Notes under the pieces: generated by a model
What the model was told of the DNA's origin: nothing
Database searches by the model: none
Seen by the model: only the letters and a program-made list of their open reading frames with translations
Source: Reticulitermes speratus
Lineage: Eukaryota; Arthropoda; Insecta; Blattodea; Rhinotermitidae
Direction of reading: 5' to 3'
DNA: 64,000 bases
NCBI GenBank assembly: GCA_021186555.1
Contig: JAJKFL010000013.1
Span: 31,266,743-31,330,742 of the forward strand
Program-made: the position numbers and the translations under genes
In this document: one piece after another, positions 44,879 to 55,345 of the stretch
Numbering within the stretch: the first letter of the stretch is position 1
Layout of the letters: every line of letters begins with the position of its first letter

Positions 44879-45315
44879 CAGTCGAACTCGGTTATAACAT
44901 CATGGAAGGGACTAAATATTTTGTGTCGTTACAAACGAGCGTTGTTCACTTGGAATACCTAAGTGTAATGGGAGGATAATATTAAAATGGATCCTTAAGA
45001 AATAGGATGCGGAGGCATGGACTGGATTGATATGGTTCAGGATAGGGACATGTGGCTGGCTCTTGTGAGTGCGGTAATGAACCTTCGGGTTCCATAAAAT
45101 GCGGTGAATTTCTTGACTAGCTGACGACCTGTTAACTTCTCAAGAAGGACTGTGCTCCATGGAGTTAGTTAGTTAGTTAGTTATAAACGAGTGTTGTTAG
45201 AATCGAGGAGTAGAATATTATGGTTCACTGTGAGAAATTAATTTTTACCACAGAATATCTAACGCTATAGACGAGGTGTCACATAAACCAACGTCATTAT
45301 AACCGGGTTCGACTG
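44879..45315. mobile_element. pogo/Tigger-like MITE split by a LINE-alpha tail
   Basis: The termini CAGTCGAACTCGGTTATAAC and GTTCGACTG (preceded by ATTATAACCGG) with TA on both sides match the elements at 2822 and 35196. The interior is interrupted between 44947 and 45182. A CA/TA microsatellite precedes it (44840-44878). 44428-44878 is otherwise unrecognised. Confidence 0.88.
44947..45182 (+). pseudogene. LINE-alpha 3' tail with target-site duplication
   Basis: CACTTGGAATACCTAAGTG, GGGAGGATAATATTAAAATG, CATGGACTGGATTGATATGG (coding MDWIDM-like) and GGTTCCATAAAATGCGG are the LINE-alpha end, with a (TTAG)n tail at 45168-45182. ACAAACGAGCGTTGTT (44931-44946) and ATAAACGAGTGTTGTT (45183-45198) form a 16-bp duplication with two mismatches inside the host MITE. 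45316-47138 contains nothing I recognise. Confidence 0.88.
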
Positions 45316-47150
45316 TATGTACGTATGTATATACACATACACACATATATAGCCTACTTACTTATTTAAGGACGTTGTTAGCAGTTCAGACCCGTTCAGT
45401 AGGTACTGAATTGGAGAGGACAAGGAAGGAATCGGTCCTATCCTAATTTCCGGCCCTATCCTGGCACTTCTTTGGAGGGAATGACAAACCACCGAAACCG
45501 ATCCTAGGGTTCAAACTCAGGACTTGTATACAATCCTCTTCAAAAGTCCAAACACAAAACCTCAGTAGTTTGGAAAGCATTTCTGAATAACTTACATATG
45601 TACGAGACAAGGTGGACTGATTCCTCCGCTGTAAGCTGATGCGCCCTTATTGCTCCGAGCGCAGGAACGATGACTTAAATTACACTCCCGTGTAGAGACT
45701 ACGTGTGCTGCATTCTGGCGGGCAATAACACAACTGAGATGTTACAACCCGCTATCGAAATCGTGTCTGGATCGAATTCATCAGCCGGATATCCGTTCCG
45801 AGGGTTTTCATCGGTCACTCCAGATGGCAGCATTGCACCAAACTTGTAACTCCGATGTGTGAAAAAGAAACACACACACACAGAAGATAGGACAGTTAAC
45901 CATGAACAGACAGCTGAATTAAAACAGTTATTAAAATCTGAACGTCACCGATAAACCAAAAGGAAATCATGACTGATTCTTAACTACTTAAAGAACGCCG
46001 ATTCAACTGTAACTTTTACTGAGATTATACATGTCTTATGAGGTAGGATTACAATTACGAATTATGAAACTTTAGGAAGTTTGAAAAAAACAGTACAAAT
46101 AATCAGAACACCTTATAACAGATTTTCCTGTGTTCAATCCTAATATTCAGTTATAAGTACCGCCAGGTGGGAGCAACCGAATGGCACAGGTGTTCCTCCA
46201 GTTGGTATTTGTCAGGCCGTCCACTGAATACAATTTCCCGCCCTTTGTGTTTTAAACTTCAGCACAAATGTAAAGTCACGTTCGCTGCTAAGTGTTTCTG
46301 TGACGTCACATAGATCCTACAGCTTTAGTTCCCCCAGGGTAACAGTGGAATCGTACCACTACTTCAGCAAATTTAAAGCATTGACTCTGTTTAAATTTCA
46401 ATAATTATCCTTATGGCGTGATGTCAGACGTGAAAAGCAACAAATGAGAGAGCAAGGAGAACATGGAACTTTGTAGAATCTTACGAGGGTGATGCCAGAG
46501 TTTTTATAAGATTTTGGACGCCTACGTGAGGGGTGTTTTGCCATGAGTTCTCTTCGGGTTCTTTGCCGCTGCGTTTCAGTGCTGCGTACTGCGGTTAGTT
46601 TCTCTTGGCTTTTGGCTAGTTAGTAAAAATCCAGTTGTTCACGTGATCAGTGATCGTATAGTGAAACGCCAGACTCAAAGACCATCAATTATCAGTGTTA
46701 TCATAACCTGCTTTAGCAGGAACCCCTTGTATGCCTCCTTCCTTATACTTAATAAATCAGTCTCTCCGGTACCAAATGTGTTAGTTACTGCCTTCAAAGT
46801 ACTCATACAGCAGTCTGTCTCGCCGTATCCAAAGATCCCTGCCCAACAAAAGACACTGAGTTTAATACAATTGTCCTGGATCACAAGGCACTCTGTTCAC
46901 ACGGGGAACACATTGGAGCACAACAGATAAGCAGTCCTGGCCTTCCAGGGCACATCGACTTGAGGAAAAGGTCAGGTGCAATCTGGTAATACGTCAGAGA
47001 TTCGAAGGAAGAACCATCTGAATAATGAACGTGCTAGGAAGACTCCTCATTTAAACCTTTTGATTAAATGAGTGAATTTTAAAGGCTTGAATGTTATTCC
47101 TGATTTCAACATTTTATACACTACATGTTGTGATACTGACAAAGACAGCA

Positions 47151-47454
47151 GGGGCGCGCGGTGGCGTAGTTGGTTGAGGCACTACGCTACAAACCGGAAC
47201 GTCGCGGGTTCGATTCCCGATGGTGTCATTGGAATTAATTCCTTGACATAATCGTTTCGGTCGCACTATGGCCCTGGGGTCGACTCAGCCTCTAACATAA
47301 GTACCAGGAATATTTCCTGGGGGGTAAAGGCGGCCGGTGCGTAGGGCTGACAACCTTACCACCTTCATGTGCCGATTGTCTACAAATCTGGGAGCCTCAA
47401 CCTCCTGGACCCCTCAGGGCCTGTCTAGGCCTGTAATGGGGTTGCTTTACCTTT
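47151..47454 (+). mobile_element. SINE-A, full length with target-site duplication
   Basis: This complete copy has head GCGCGCGGTGGCGTAGTTGG, B box GGTTCGATTCCC, body GGCCGGTGCGTAGGGCTGAC and 3' end GGGGTTGCTTTACCTTT. ACAAAGACAGCA flanks it (47139-47150 and 47455-47466). 47467-49110 has no gene; a poly-G run lies at 48735-48748. Confidence 0.95.
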
Positions 47455-49159
47455 ACAAAGACAGCAAACATATACAGGGCGAAGAACGGGTATTTGGTGT
47501 CTGTTTTATACGAAAGTTGACCTAAAGAGACCTACGAGTTCTGCGTGAAATATTTTTAATATATTAAACATTACAGACATGGCGATGGTGTGAAACTCTG
47601 GTATTAAATCCGACAAATGTACCTAATCAACACAGAAAACGACAGGCTAATTAATTTTAAATCCCTCACACATCCACAACACAGCCTTCCCAGAACTTCT
47701 TGTTAATTACGCAACTCGTCCATGAATGCCACTTCCTCACTGTTCATTAATTAGTGTCTTACACCAGACAAAACAAATTAAATCTGAGATAGACGGAATA
47801 AATGAAAACACATGCTGGCTTCATCTTTCAAAAGACATCTGCCGGTCGCAATATGAATTACACGGAGCTAATAATATCTCGGAATTCAACGCTTTGTTTA
47901 GTCTTTAGCAGCGGGAAGGAATAACAGCAGAACATCAGAGAAATGTCTAGCTGCACACCATAAAACAATTGAACCTCGTATCTGTTGCTGAACTCAGATT
48001 CAGTGGTACATTTTTAGGTTATGTAACACCGTTCAATCAACTATAAACAAGTACTGAAGCGTATAATCATTATTAATCATGAATTCGGGCAAATCTGGCC
48101 GTTGCCTATCAAATAATTCAACAGAGTACTTGCGAAGCTGACAATTCAGAATTTCTCCGAATTTCATGTAACCCGACAGTTTACTACAGTGCTCACAAAA
48201 GCCCAGAACTAGATCCTGTTCTGAACTAAATAAATCCAGCCCACACCTTCACGCTCTGTCTCTTTAAGACCCATTTTACTGTCACCTCATCATCTTCGCC
48301 AAGCGGTCACTTCTACTCAGGGCTTCCGATTAAACTTACGCACCAATTACACATCTCTTCCATACATTCTAGATGCCCTGCGCCTCTCGTCCTCCATTAT
48401 TTAATTACACAAATAATACTTGATGAAGTGAACAAATTATGAAGCTCCTCTACATGTAATTTTCTCAGTACCGTTGTCACCTTCTCTCAGGTTCACATAT
48501 TCTATTAAGTATATTGTTTTCAAACACCCATAAGATGTGTTTCACATCACGTTAACTGATACTGCCTTCATTCAGGAACCAACATGGCGGCCCGCTTGTT
48601 AGTTTTCTCAAAACACGGTTCATTTTTAGCAGCAGGCAGCAGAATTCTTATGCGATGACGCTGGCATTAGGACTATTTGTGTCCAGTTAAGCTGTCTGCA
48701 TTTTGTGCTCACATTCGCGATTCGTTTCGAATTGGGGGGGGGGGGGGGATCTGAAAAAGGTTTCCCTATTCAAAGGAATACAAAGCTTCCTTTCTTATAT
48801 ATTAAACCTTTAAAACACAGTGCTAACTACACACACCTCCCACTTCTGCATTAAAACTCCGCACTCTGTCCAGTAACGTCTATTTCTGTTTCATATAACT
48901 CTCACAACAAACAGCGACAATTTCCGTACACAGCACTCAGCACGACCCTATTGCGGCGGGGAACTAATACGCTGAATAGACATATAAAACACATAAAATT
49001 TATTTGAGACATCACTACAAGTAGGTCTATCTCGAAGTATAACAAAAAGGTAATGCTCAAATAAACTGTGGTAAACTTAATTATTCATTCCGTATATTTT
49101 ACCTCTATATTTAAAGTCCGACACATGTACAATTTAATCACATTAATTGTGTAATTTCA

Positions 49160-49209
49160 CCATCCTACATGTTTCGAACCCCTAATCTGAGTTCATCTTC
49201 AGGGACACA
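49160..49209 (-). ncRNA. Hammerhead ribozyme motif, intact core
   Basis: Minus strand: GUCC / CUGAAGA / U / GAAC-UCAGAUUAGGG-GUUC / GAAA / C-AU-GU / A / GGAU. Stem II is 4 bp with an 11-nt loop. Stem I is 4 bp including one G-U pair. Confidence 0.75.
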
Positions 49210-49648
49210 TTATCTAATATCGCACACTAGTCACACCAACTGGCACAATTATTTACATGAGTTCTTTACAATTGTTCAGATACACTGTTTAAAACTAATA
49301 AAAGTTCAAAAGTTAAACATTGTGGTTGTCGGTTGTTAAAAATTGTATAAAAGTTGAACAATCTATGCTGTTTTGATATCCTGAAACATACAATATCTGT
49401 TTATCGGAGTAAGTTGCCTGTTGGGTGGTGAGAACAGTGAGAACTAGTGTGCGATAAACAGATATTGTATGTTTCAGGATATCAAAACAGCATAGATTGT
49501 TCAACTTTTATACAATGTTTAACAACCGACAACCACAATTTTTAACTTTTTAACTTTTATTTGTTTTAAACAGTGTATCTGAACAATTGTAAAGAACTCA
49601 TGTAAATAATTGTGCCAGTTGGTGTGACTAGTGTGCGATATTAGATAA

Positions 49649-49697
49649 TGTGTCCCTGAAGATGAACTCAGGTTAGTGGTTCGAAACATGTAGGACG
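49649..49697 (+). ncRNA. Hammerhead ribozyme motif, intact core
   Basis: Plus strand: GUCC / CUGAAGA / U / GAAC-UCAGGUUAGUG-GUUC / GAAA / C-AU-GU / A / GGAC. Stem I is a full 4-bp GUCC/GGAC. It is the partner of the motif at 49160, differing only in the stem II loop and stem I. Confidence 0.78.
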
Positions 49698-49856
49698 GTG
49701 AAAGTGCACAATTAATGTGTTTGTATTGTACATGTGTCGGACTTTAAATATAAACTGTGCTAGTTAACTGACACTGTGATATTATACTGTCAAATTGTGC
49801 TTTTGAATTGACACACTGACGTTGACAATCAAATTGTCCTGGCTAACTGACACATG

Positions 49857-50120
49857 GGGGCGCCGGAACGTCGCGGGTTCGATTCCCGATGGTGTCATTG
49901 GAATTTTTCATTGACATAATCCTTTCGGCCGCACTATGGCCCTGGGGTCGACTCAGCCTCTAGCAGAAATGAGTACCAGGAATCTTTCCTGGGGGTAAAG
50001 GCGGCCGGTGCGTAGGGCTGACAACCTTACCACCTTCATGTGTCGACTGTCTAAAAACCTGGGAGCCTCGACCTCCTGGAGCCCTAAGGGCCTGCCAAGG
50101 CCTGTATGGGATTGCTTTAC
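49857..50120 (+). mobile_element. SINE-A lacking most of the tRNA-like head
   Basis: After GGGG the copy jumps to CGCCGGAACGTCGCGGGTTCG, so about 40 bp including the A box are missing. The remainder is typical. The 14-bp duplication CTAACTGACACATG (49843-49856 and 50121-50134) is perfect, so the deletion did not affect the junction. 50135-50366 is unrecognised. Confidence 0.93.
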
Positions 50121-50366
50121 CTAACTGACACATGACGCCGACACTGTCAAATTATTTCCTAATTACAAGTCGGCTCTTAATATTTGTTACTATTCGTAAC
50201 TCTACAATGTACTGAATGATTTCAGCCAACAATTCTCATCTCCGGGCCCAGTAAGTCTTTTATCCGCACGTGGCATTAACTACTTGATCTTTTAATGGAA
50301 ATGGAGCGTGTGATCTGTAAGGTCTTGACAAAAATTATATAAATAAATTAATTTCAAGCTTCAGAG

Positions 50367-50613
50367 GCAGTGCCAACGCTCAGGCGGTTAGTCGCCGGCT
50401 TCTCACCGGGTTCCATCTACGGTCAGTCCCTGTGAGATTTGTGGAGTACAGAGTGGCACTGTGACAAGTTTTTCTCCAAGTACTTCTGTTTTCTCCTCTC
50501 CGTATATTTTCACCAACGCTCCACATTCATCTTCATTTTAAATAAGACGTCTCACCAAAAGGACAAGCGGGCGAAGCCTGGGAACCTTCAAGCAGCAATG
50601 CTCTTTCGGTATT
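50367..50613 (+). mobile_element. SINE-D copy
   Basis: CAGTGCCAACGCTCAGGCGG, TTAGTCGCCGGCTTCTCACC, CAGTCCCTGTGAGATTTGTG, AGAGTGGCACTGTGACAAG, AAGGACAAGCGGGCGAAGCC and TGGGAACCTTCAAGCAGC give the head-to-tail order of SINE-D in the plus orientation. Confidence 0.82.
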
Positions 50614-51024
50614 GGACAGCACTTGATAGAAAAGCAAAGTTGCATTTTTTACATATATTATTTTCAAAGTGCATTTTTACAGTTCACAAATTATACACCA
50701 ACGAAATGCAATATTTTCACCGCAACACAGGACACACAACATAAACAGGATATATTTACTTAACTGACCATCCATATACGAGTATATACAAAACCAAAGC
50801 CAAAACTGAAAAACTAGCCAATGGTGGAAGACATTACATAAAAACCATATTGTTTCATTTTAACATTTTACTACGAAAATTGACGAACTTTTTAAGGGTT
50901 TTATATTGTGTCTTTACATATTTTAAATACAGACATTGTAAATAGCTAAAATATATATGACACTGAAACTGGACTAAATGTGATAGCAGACAAAAATATT
51001 GGATGTGAAGTGAATGTAGTTTAC

Positions 51025-51119
51025 GAGTCCCCTGATGATGGCCTTGTAAAGGCCGAAACATGTGTAGGGGCTGAAGAATAAAGTATATAAAGTGAAAATA
51101 TAGTGCATTTTGTTGGTGT
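51025..51119 (+). ncRNA. Hammerhead ribozyme motif (51025-51073) plus downstream block
   Basis: Plus strand: GAGUCCC / CUGAUGA / U / GGCCU-UGUAA-AGGCC / GAAA / C-AUGU-GU / A / GGGGCU. Stem I is 5-6 bp with one U-G pair, stem II 5-6 bp, and stem III AC/GU closing an AUGU loop. No core defect is visible. It is followed by GAATAAAG and GTGCATTTTGTTGGTG (51103-51118). A short inverted match to the downstream region lies at 50680-50715 (CACCAACGAAATGCA), so it may be the surviving half of a palindromic element. Confidence 0.85.
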
Positions 51120-51639
51120 GTAATTTGTGTAATGTTGCAATGTAATTTGTGTAATGTTGCATTGCTTTCAGGCTTCATACGGTTTATCGTGCAATGACTG
51201 AGACATAACTAACAACGGGCAAAGCGCCTTGTAAAGTGACGTCACACTGCCGTCACATTGTGCTTTACTTATAACGCCACTTAACGACGCTATAAACGTG
51301 AAAAAAGGCAAGCGGCCCTAGAACTACCCAGTGCATACACCGAATGAACTAGCATAAATAACACGAACCTTCCGGGCCAAAAACATTCTTTCATCATAAC
51401 CTATTTTAATAACACTGTCTCGACATTTCGTGACACGCTCCGACGATTCGGAATGAGACCACGTGGCTCGCGAGTCGAATTCCCCACTCTTCTGTTACTA
51501 CATAAACCACCCTCCGCCAGGTCAAGGCGTGAGGTGCCTTGTGGAATGGGACTCTCCTTAAACCATTTTAAGTATTTCATGATTCCAAAAAATTTTTGTG
51601 TTTTATTAAAATAAATTTCAATGCCTTTTACGCTTCTTG

Positions 51640-52170
51640 ATTTTTTAGGTGCGTTCGCAAAATTGCGAAAAACGACTATTTCCTTCGTCATGTCTGTCTG
51701 TCTGTCCGTCTGCATGTAACAACTCGGCTCCCACTGGACGGATTTTCATGAAATTTCATACTTCCTTTTTCTTTCGAAAATCTATCGACAGAATTCAACA
51801 TTCTTTTAAATCTGACAAGAATAACGGGTATTTACATGAAGACCTATGTACATTTATGATAATATATCGCTCAGTTCTTCTTATAATCAGAAATGTTTCA
51901 AACAAAAGTTGTACATAAAATCAAAACACACATTTTATGTTCAAAAACTTTTTCCCAAAAATCGTGCCGTTTATGAGATAATGTGGAAAAATATGGTACA
52001 GCCAGACAGGCCACAGATGACATTATAACACGGCGCATGCGCTTTGCATGCTGGATAACTAAGGCTACAGACATACATTCAAAATATGTAATACTTATTG
52101 CTTTTCCATGGCAACAATGGTTACGCGAACGCGCTTCAATGTTACATTATACGTACATTGCCTGCCCATT
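51640..52170 (+). repeat. Unclassified interspersed repeat family U, copy 2
   Basis: TTTTTAGGTGCGTTCGCAAA, TTCGTCATGTCTGTCTGTC, GGATTTTCATGAAATTTCAT, AATCAGAAATGTTTCAAAC, GGCGCATGCGCTTTGCATGC and TGGTTACGCGAACGCGCTTC align with copy 1 along about 530 bp. 51165-51640 and 52171-52980 are otherwise unrecognised. Confidence 0.8.
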
Positions 52171-53022
52171 GCACTTCAGTGTTCGTCATGGTTATATACC
52201 TGCCCCACTTAATCAAGAACAAATAGATTCTACGGTACTAACAATTAAGTGTTTACTCTCATTCCTAACATTGCCCTTAAACTCCAAAGAAGGCGACGTA
52301 ATTTACTGGAAGTCACATTTTGCCGTTTTGCAACGCATCATCCAATATCAGCCTCAAGCTTCCCACCTAAAATTTTCCAAAATTTAGGTCAAAGGCCGTA
52401 ACATTGCAGTTCGTTTTACAGTAATAAACACCCTCCTTCTTGTGGAGTAAAACCAAGAATATGGTAATATTTTAACCATAAATCCCACAAGGATTGAAAC
52501 CCGAATTCGGCGCTTGGAAACCCAAAATAAATCACTGCCACAGACGCCATTTGTACAACCCTGTCTTATTAGGAAATGTTGGTAAACGTTGGGGCCCCTG
52601 AAATAGCTATCAGTAACCTGGGGACAAACCGACGTCTGATACTTGTTTTAATAAAGCAGCTAACGATCCGACGTTTGTGAAGAAACCGATGTAACTCGAT
52701 AAGAGAAAGAGGTCTGTAATTTCGTAACGCAATCAGAGAGCGCAGCACTGCTTGTTTACAACCGACTTTACAGACCGAAGCCAGCAGCAGTCGAGACCAG
52801 AATGTAATTAACCTTTAAAGCCCGGTGGTTACTATATGTACCACCACGTTTAACGTTCAGAAACCCTAATTCCGCCCACAGAATGTATTTCGAGTGATCC
52901 GCATGATTCCCACAACAAAGTGAGATTATCTGCCTGCACAGAATTGATCGATTTTTTTAAATGGAGATGGAGTGTTTCACGTTATATTCTCCGTGCATTC
53001 TGATAACAAATCACAAATTAAA

Positions 53023-53108
53023 AACCAACAAACGCACTGTATTTCCACATGTATAGTCTAATGCCCCTACATATGTTTCAGCTTTACCAAGCCATCATCA
53101 GGGGGTCC
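53023..53108 (-). ncRNA. Hammerhead ribozyme motif (53063-53108) plus downstream block
   Basis: Minus strand: CCCC / CUGAUGA / U / GGCUU-GGUA-AAGCU / GAAA / C-AUAU-GU / A / GGGG. Stem II begins with a G-U pair. Stem III closes an AUAU loop. GTGCGTTTGTTGGTT follows on the same strand (53023-53037). Confidence 0.78.
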
Positions 53109-53186
53109 AAGGTTTACATACACTTAGCATCCATTTTTAAACTTTACGTTGTGTTCACCGTGCATTTTGATAACATTCAACAATTA

Positions 53187-53275
53187 AACCAACAAATGCA
53201 ATTTACTTGTTAGGTATGTCCATTAACCCTACACATGTTTCGGCTCCAACAGAGCCATCATCAGGGGTTCAAGGT
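53187..53275 (-). ncRNA. Hammerhead ribozyme motif (53223-53275) plus downstream block
   Basis: Minus strand: AACCC / CUGAUGA / U / GGCUC-UGUUG-GAGCC / GAAA / C-AUGU-GU / A / GGGUU. Stems I and II are perfect 5-bp helices, stem III is AC/GU, and every core base fits. TGCATTTGTTGGTT follows (53187-53200). It is a top candidate for testing. Confidence 0.87.
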
Positions 53276-53529
53276 CACGTTCACTTTAACATTCACTGTT
53301 CCATTTGGTATCACCACAATGTATGTCAATTTTCTGTTAACAGTTGATAACACTCACTGTTTCCGTTTATACAACCTTAACTTTTAAATGTCTGGCGTAG
53401 GTTGGTTTCGTCTTGGGTTAAAAAAGTAAAAGTTGATAATACAGTGTCGTTAAAAGTTGTTAAAAATTATTAAAAATTGCTGGTAATTGGTTTGTATACA
53501 AATATTGTTGTCCGTGCCGTGTTTTTGTT

Positions 53530-54318
53530 ATTGGTGTGTTGTTGGTGTGGCTGTCACTGACTGTACTGTTGTAGCTGTGTTAGGTACATCAGTGTCTTGT
53601 TGGTGTGGCTGTCACTGACTGTACTGTTGTAGTTGTGTTAGGTACATCAGTGTCTTGTTGGTGTGGCTGTCACTGACTGTACTGTTTAGTTGTGTTAGGT
53701 ACATCAGTGTCTTGTTGGTGTGGCTGTCACTGACTGTACTGTTGTAGTTGTGTTAGGTACATCAGTGTCTTGTTGGTGTGGCTGTCACTGACTGTACTGT
53801 TTTAGTTGTGTTAGGTACATCAGTGTCTTGTTGGTGTGGCTGTCACTGACTGTACTGTTGTAGTTGTGTTAGGTACATCAGTGTCTTGTTGGTGTGGCTG
53901 TCACTGACTGTACTGTTGTAGTTGTGTTAGGTACATCAGTGTCTTGTTGGTGTGGCTGTCACTGACTGTACTGTTGTAGTTGTGTTAGGTACATCAGTGT
54001 CTTGTTGGTGTGGCTGTCACTGACTGTACTGTTGTAGTTGTGTTAGGTACATCAGTGTCTTGTTGGTGTGGCTGTCACTGACTGTACTGTTGTAGTTGTG
54101 TTAGGTACATCAGTGTCTTGTTGGTGTGGCTGTCACTGACTGTACTGTTGTAGTTGTGTTAGGTACATCAGTGTCTTGTGGTGTGGCTGTCACTGACTGT
54201 ACTGTTGTAGTTGTGTTAGGTACATCAGTGTCTTGTGGTGTGGCTGTCACTGACTGTACTGTTGTAGTTGTGTTAGGTACATCAGTGTCTTGTGGTGTGG
54301 CTGTCACTGACTGTACTA
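53530..54318. repeat. 58-bp minisatellite in the centre of a palindrome
   Basis: About 13-14 copies of GTTGGTGTGGCTGTCACTGA, CTGTACTGTTGTAGTTGTGT, TAGGTACATCAGTGTCTT. The last three copies are 57 bp (TGTGG lost a T), which keeps a repetitive frame open on both strands at 54110-54380. This is not a gene. Confidence 0.96.
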
Positions 54319-54454
54319 GTGCAGTACAGTCAGTGACAGCCACACCAGCTACGGTAACAGTGAGTGTTATCAACTGTTAACAGCAGCTTGACATACATTG
54401 TGGTGTATAAGTGGTGATAGCAAATGGAACAGTGAATGTTAAAGTGAACGTGAC

Positions 54455-54543
54455 CTTGAACCGCTGATGATGGCTCTGTTGCAGCCGAAACATGTGTAGG
54501 GTTAACGATTATACCTAAGGAATAAAGTGCATTTGTTGGTTTA
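54455..54543 (+). ncRNA. Hammerhead ribozyme motif (54455-54507) plus downstream block
   Basis: Plus strand: AACCG / CUGAUGA / U / GGCU-loop-AGCC / GAAA / C-AUGU-GU / A / GGGUU. Stem I has a G-G mismatch next to the core, whereas its mirror copy at 53223 has C-G. Stem II keeps 4 bp. AATAAAG and GTGCATTTGTTGGTTT follow (54520-54543). Confidence 0.78.
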
Positions 54544-54689
54544 ATTGTTGAATGTTAGCATCCATTATTTTCGTCGTGTGGCTGCTAAGTATATGTAAAC
54601 CTTGGAAAATTTTAATTTGTGATTTGGAGATGGAGCGTGTTTACTGCGAGGTACGAACTGAATATTTATTTATAATTCAGGTTACATTC

Positions 54690-54945
54690 GGTCCTCAATG
54701 CCTCAGGCTGTTATTTGCAAGCGTCTTACCGCGGAAGCTCAGGTTCGATCCCAGGTCAGTCCATGTGAGATTTGTGATGGACAAAATGGCAGTGGGACAG
54801 GTTTCTGACTAAGTACTTTGCTTTTCTCTTGTCAGCATCATTCCACCAATGTTCCATACCCATCTTCAGCTAAAAGCAGCACTTACCAGAAGGACTAATG
54901 GGCGAAGTCTGGGAACCTTCCATAAAGTTATGCTCTTTCGGAAAC
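54690..54945 (+). mobile_element. SINE-D copy
   Basis: GCCTCAGGCTGTTATTTGC, CTCAGGTTCGATCCCAGGTC (B box), CCATGTGAGATTTGTGATGG, CAGTGGGACAGG, CATTCCACCAATGTTCCATA and TGGGCGAAGTCTGGGAACCT give the SINE-D order with a better preserved B box than most copies. Confidence 0.85.
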
Positions 54946-54964
54946 CGGGGAGTACTGGGTAGAA

Positions 54965-55345
54965 AGGTACATAGCTCGTCCAGAGAGTAAGAAATGGCTG
55001 CGTGTAGGAATTGTTTAAAAGCTTTTTTAAAAATATCTTTATTGCAAGATGTTGGTATCTACATTAAACTACCTCTCTACATAGTCGCCATGTATATTAA
55101 GGCACTTGCCATACAGCGGAACCAGCTTTTGTGCGTCGCCGCCAAGCTTTTCAGCCGGTCCTGCACAACGTCTTTGGTCTCTTGGTCACTCCTCAGACTC
55201 TGACCGGCCGAACGTTTCTTGAGGTGGAGAAACAAGTGATAATCACTTGATGCAAGGTCACGACTGTGTGGAGGATGCTAGAAAATTAGCTACAACTGTT
55301 CGCGTAATGCCCGTGTACGGGCGGCGGAGTGCGGTCGCGCATCTT
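54965..55345 (-). pseudogene. mariner-type transposase C-terminal relic
   Basis: The minus strand encodes, with frameshifts, ARPHSAARTRALREQL, then SRDLASSDYHLFLHLKKRSA, GQSLRSDQETKDVVQDRLKS, and (in another frame) KLVPLYGKCLNIHGDYVE. These are the end of a mariner DDD transposase. The region around the third catalytic Asp reads SRD where SPD is usual. The upstream two thirds are missing and I could not identify terminal repeats. Plus-strand frames here are shadows. 55346-56535 is unrecognised. Confidence 0.8.

Larger units (their letters stand above)
49110..49760. mobile_element. 650-bp near-perfect palindrome with hammerheads in both arms
   Basis: The left arm (about 49110-49405) and right arm (about 49453-49760) are inverted copies, with only a few differences over some 290 bp. 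GATATCCTGAAACATACAAT at 49376 is mirrored by ATTGTATGTTTCAGGATATC at 49465. A short spacer (49406-49452) separates them. Outward-facing hammerhead motifs sit symmetrically at 49160-49209 and 49649-49697. The minus reading frame at 49313 is a by-product. Confidence 0.92.
52985..54640. mobile_element. Large inverted-repeat element with three hammerheads and a tandem array at its centre
   Basis: The left arm (52985-53361) holds two hammerhead units in tandem (53063 and 53223, both minus). The right arm (54346-54640) holds one on the plus strand. CTGTTAACAGTTGATAACAC at 53334 is mirrored by GTGTTATCAACTGTTAACAG in the right arm. Outward, the arms also match through the hammerhead, ACCAACAAATGCA and CCAAGGTTTACATA. 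The right arm corresponds to the left with one hammerhead unit missing. The centre is the 58-bp array, whose last copy is itself followed by an inverted piece (54322-54346). Confidence 0.88.

Noticed and set aside
46643..46930. Plus-strand frame of 95 codons in a repeat-free stretch
   Set aside because: There is no recognisable domain or splice evidence. An exon cannot be excluded without transcript data, but I cannot support one.
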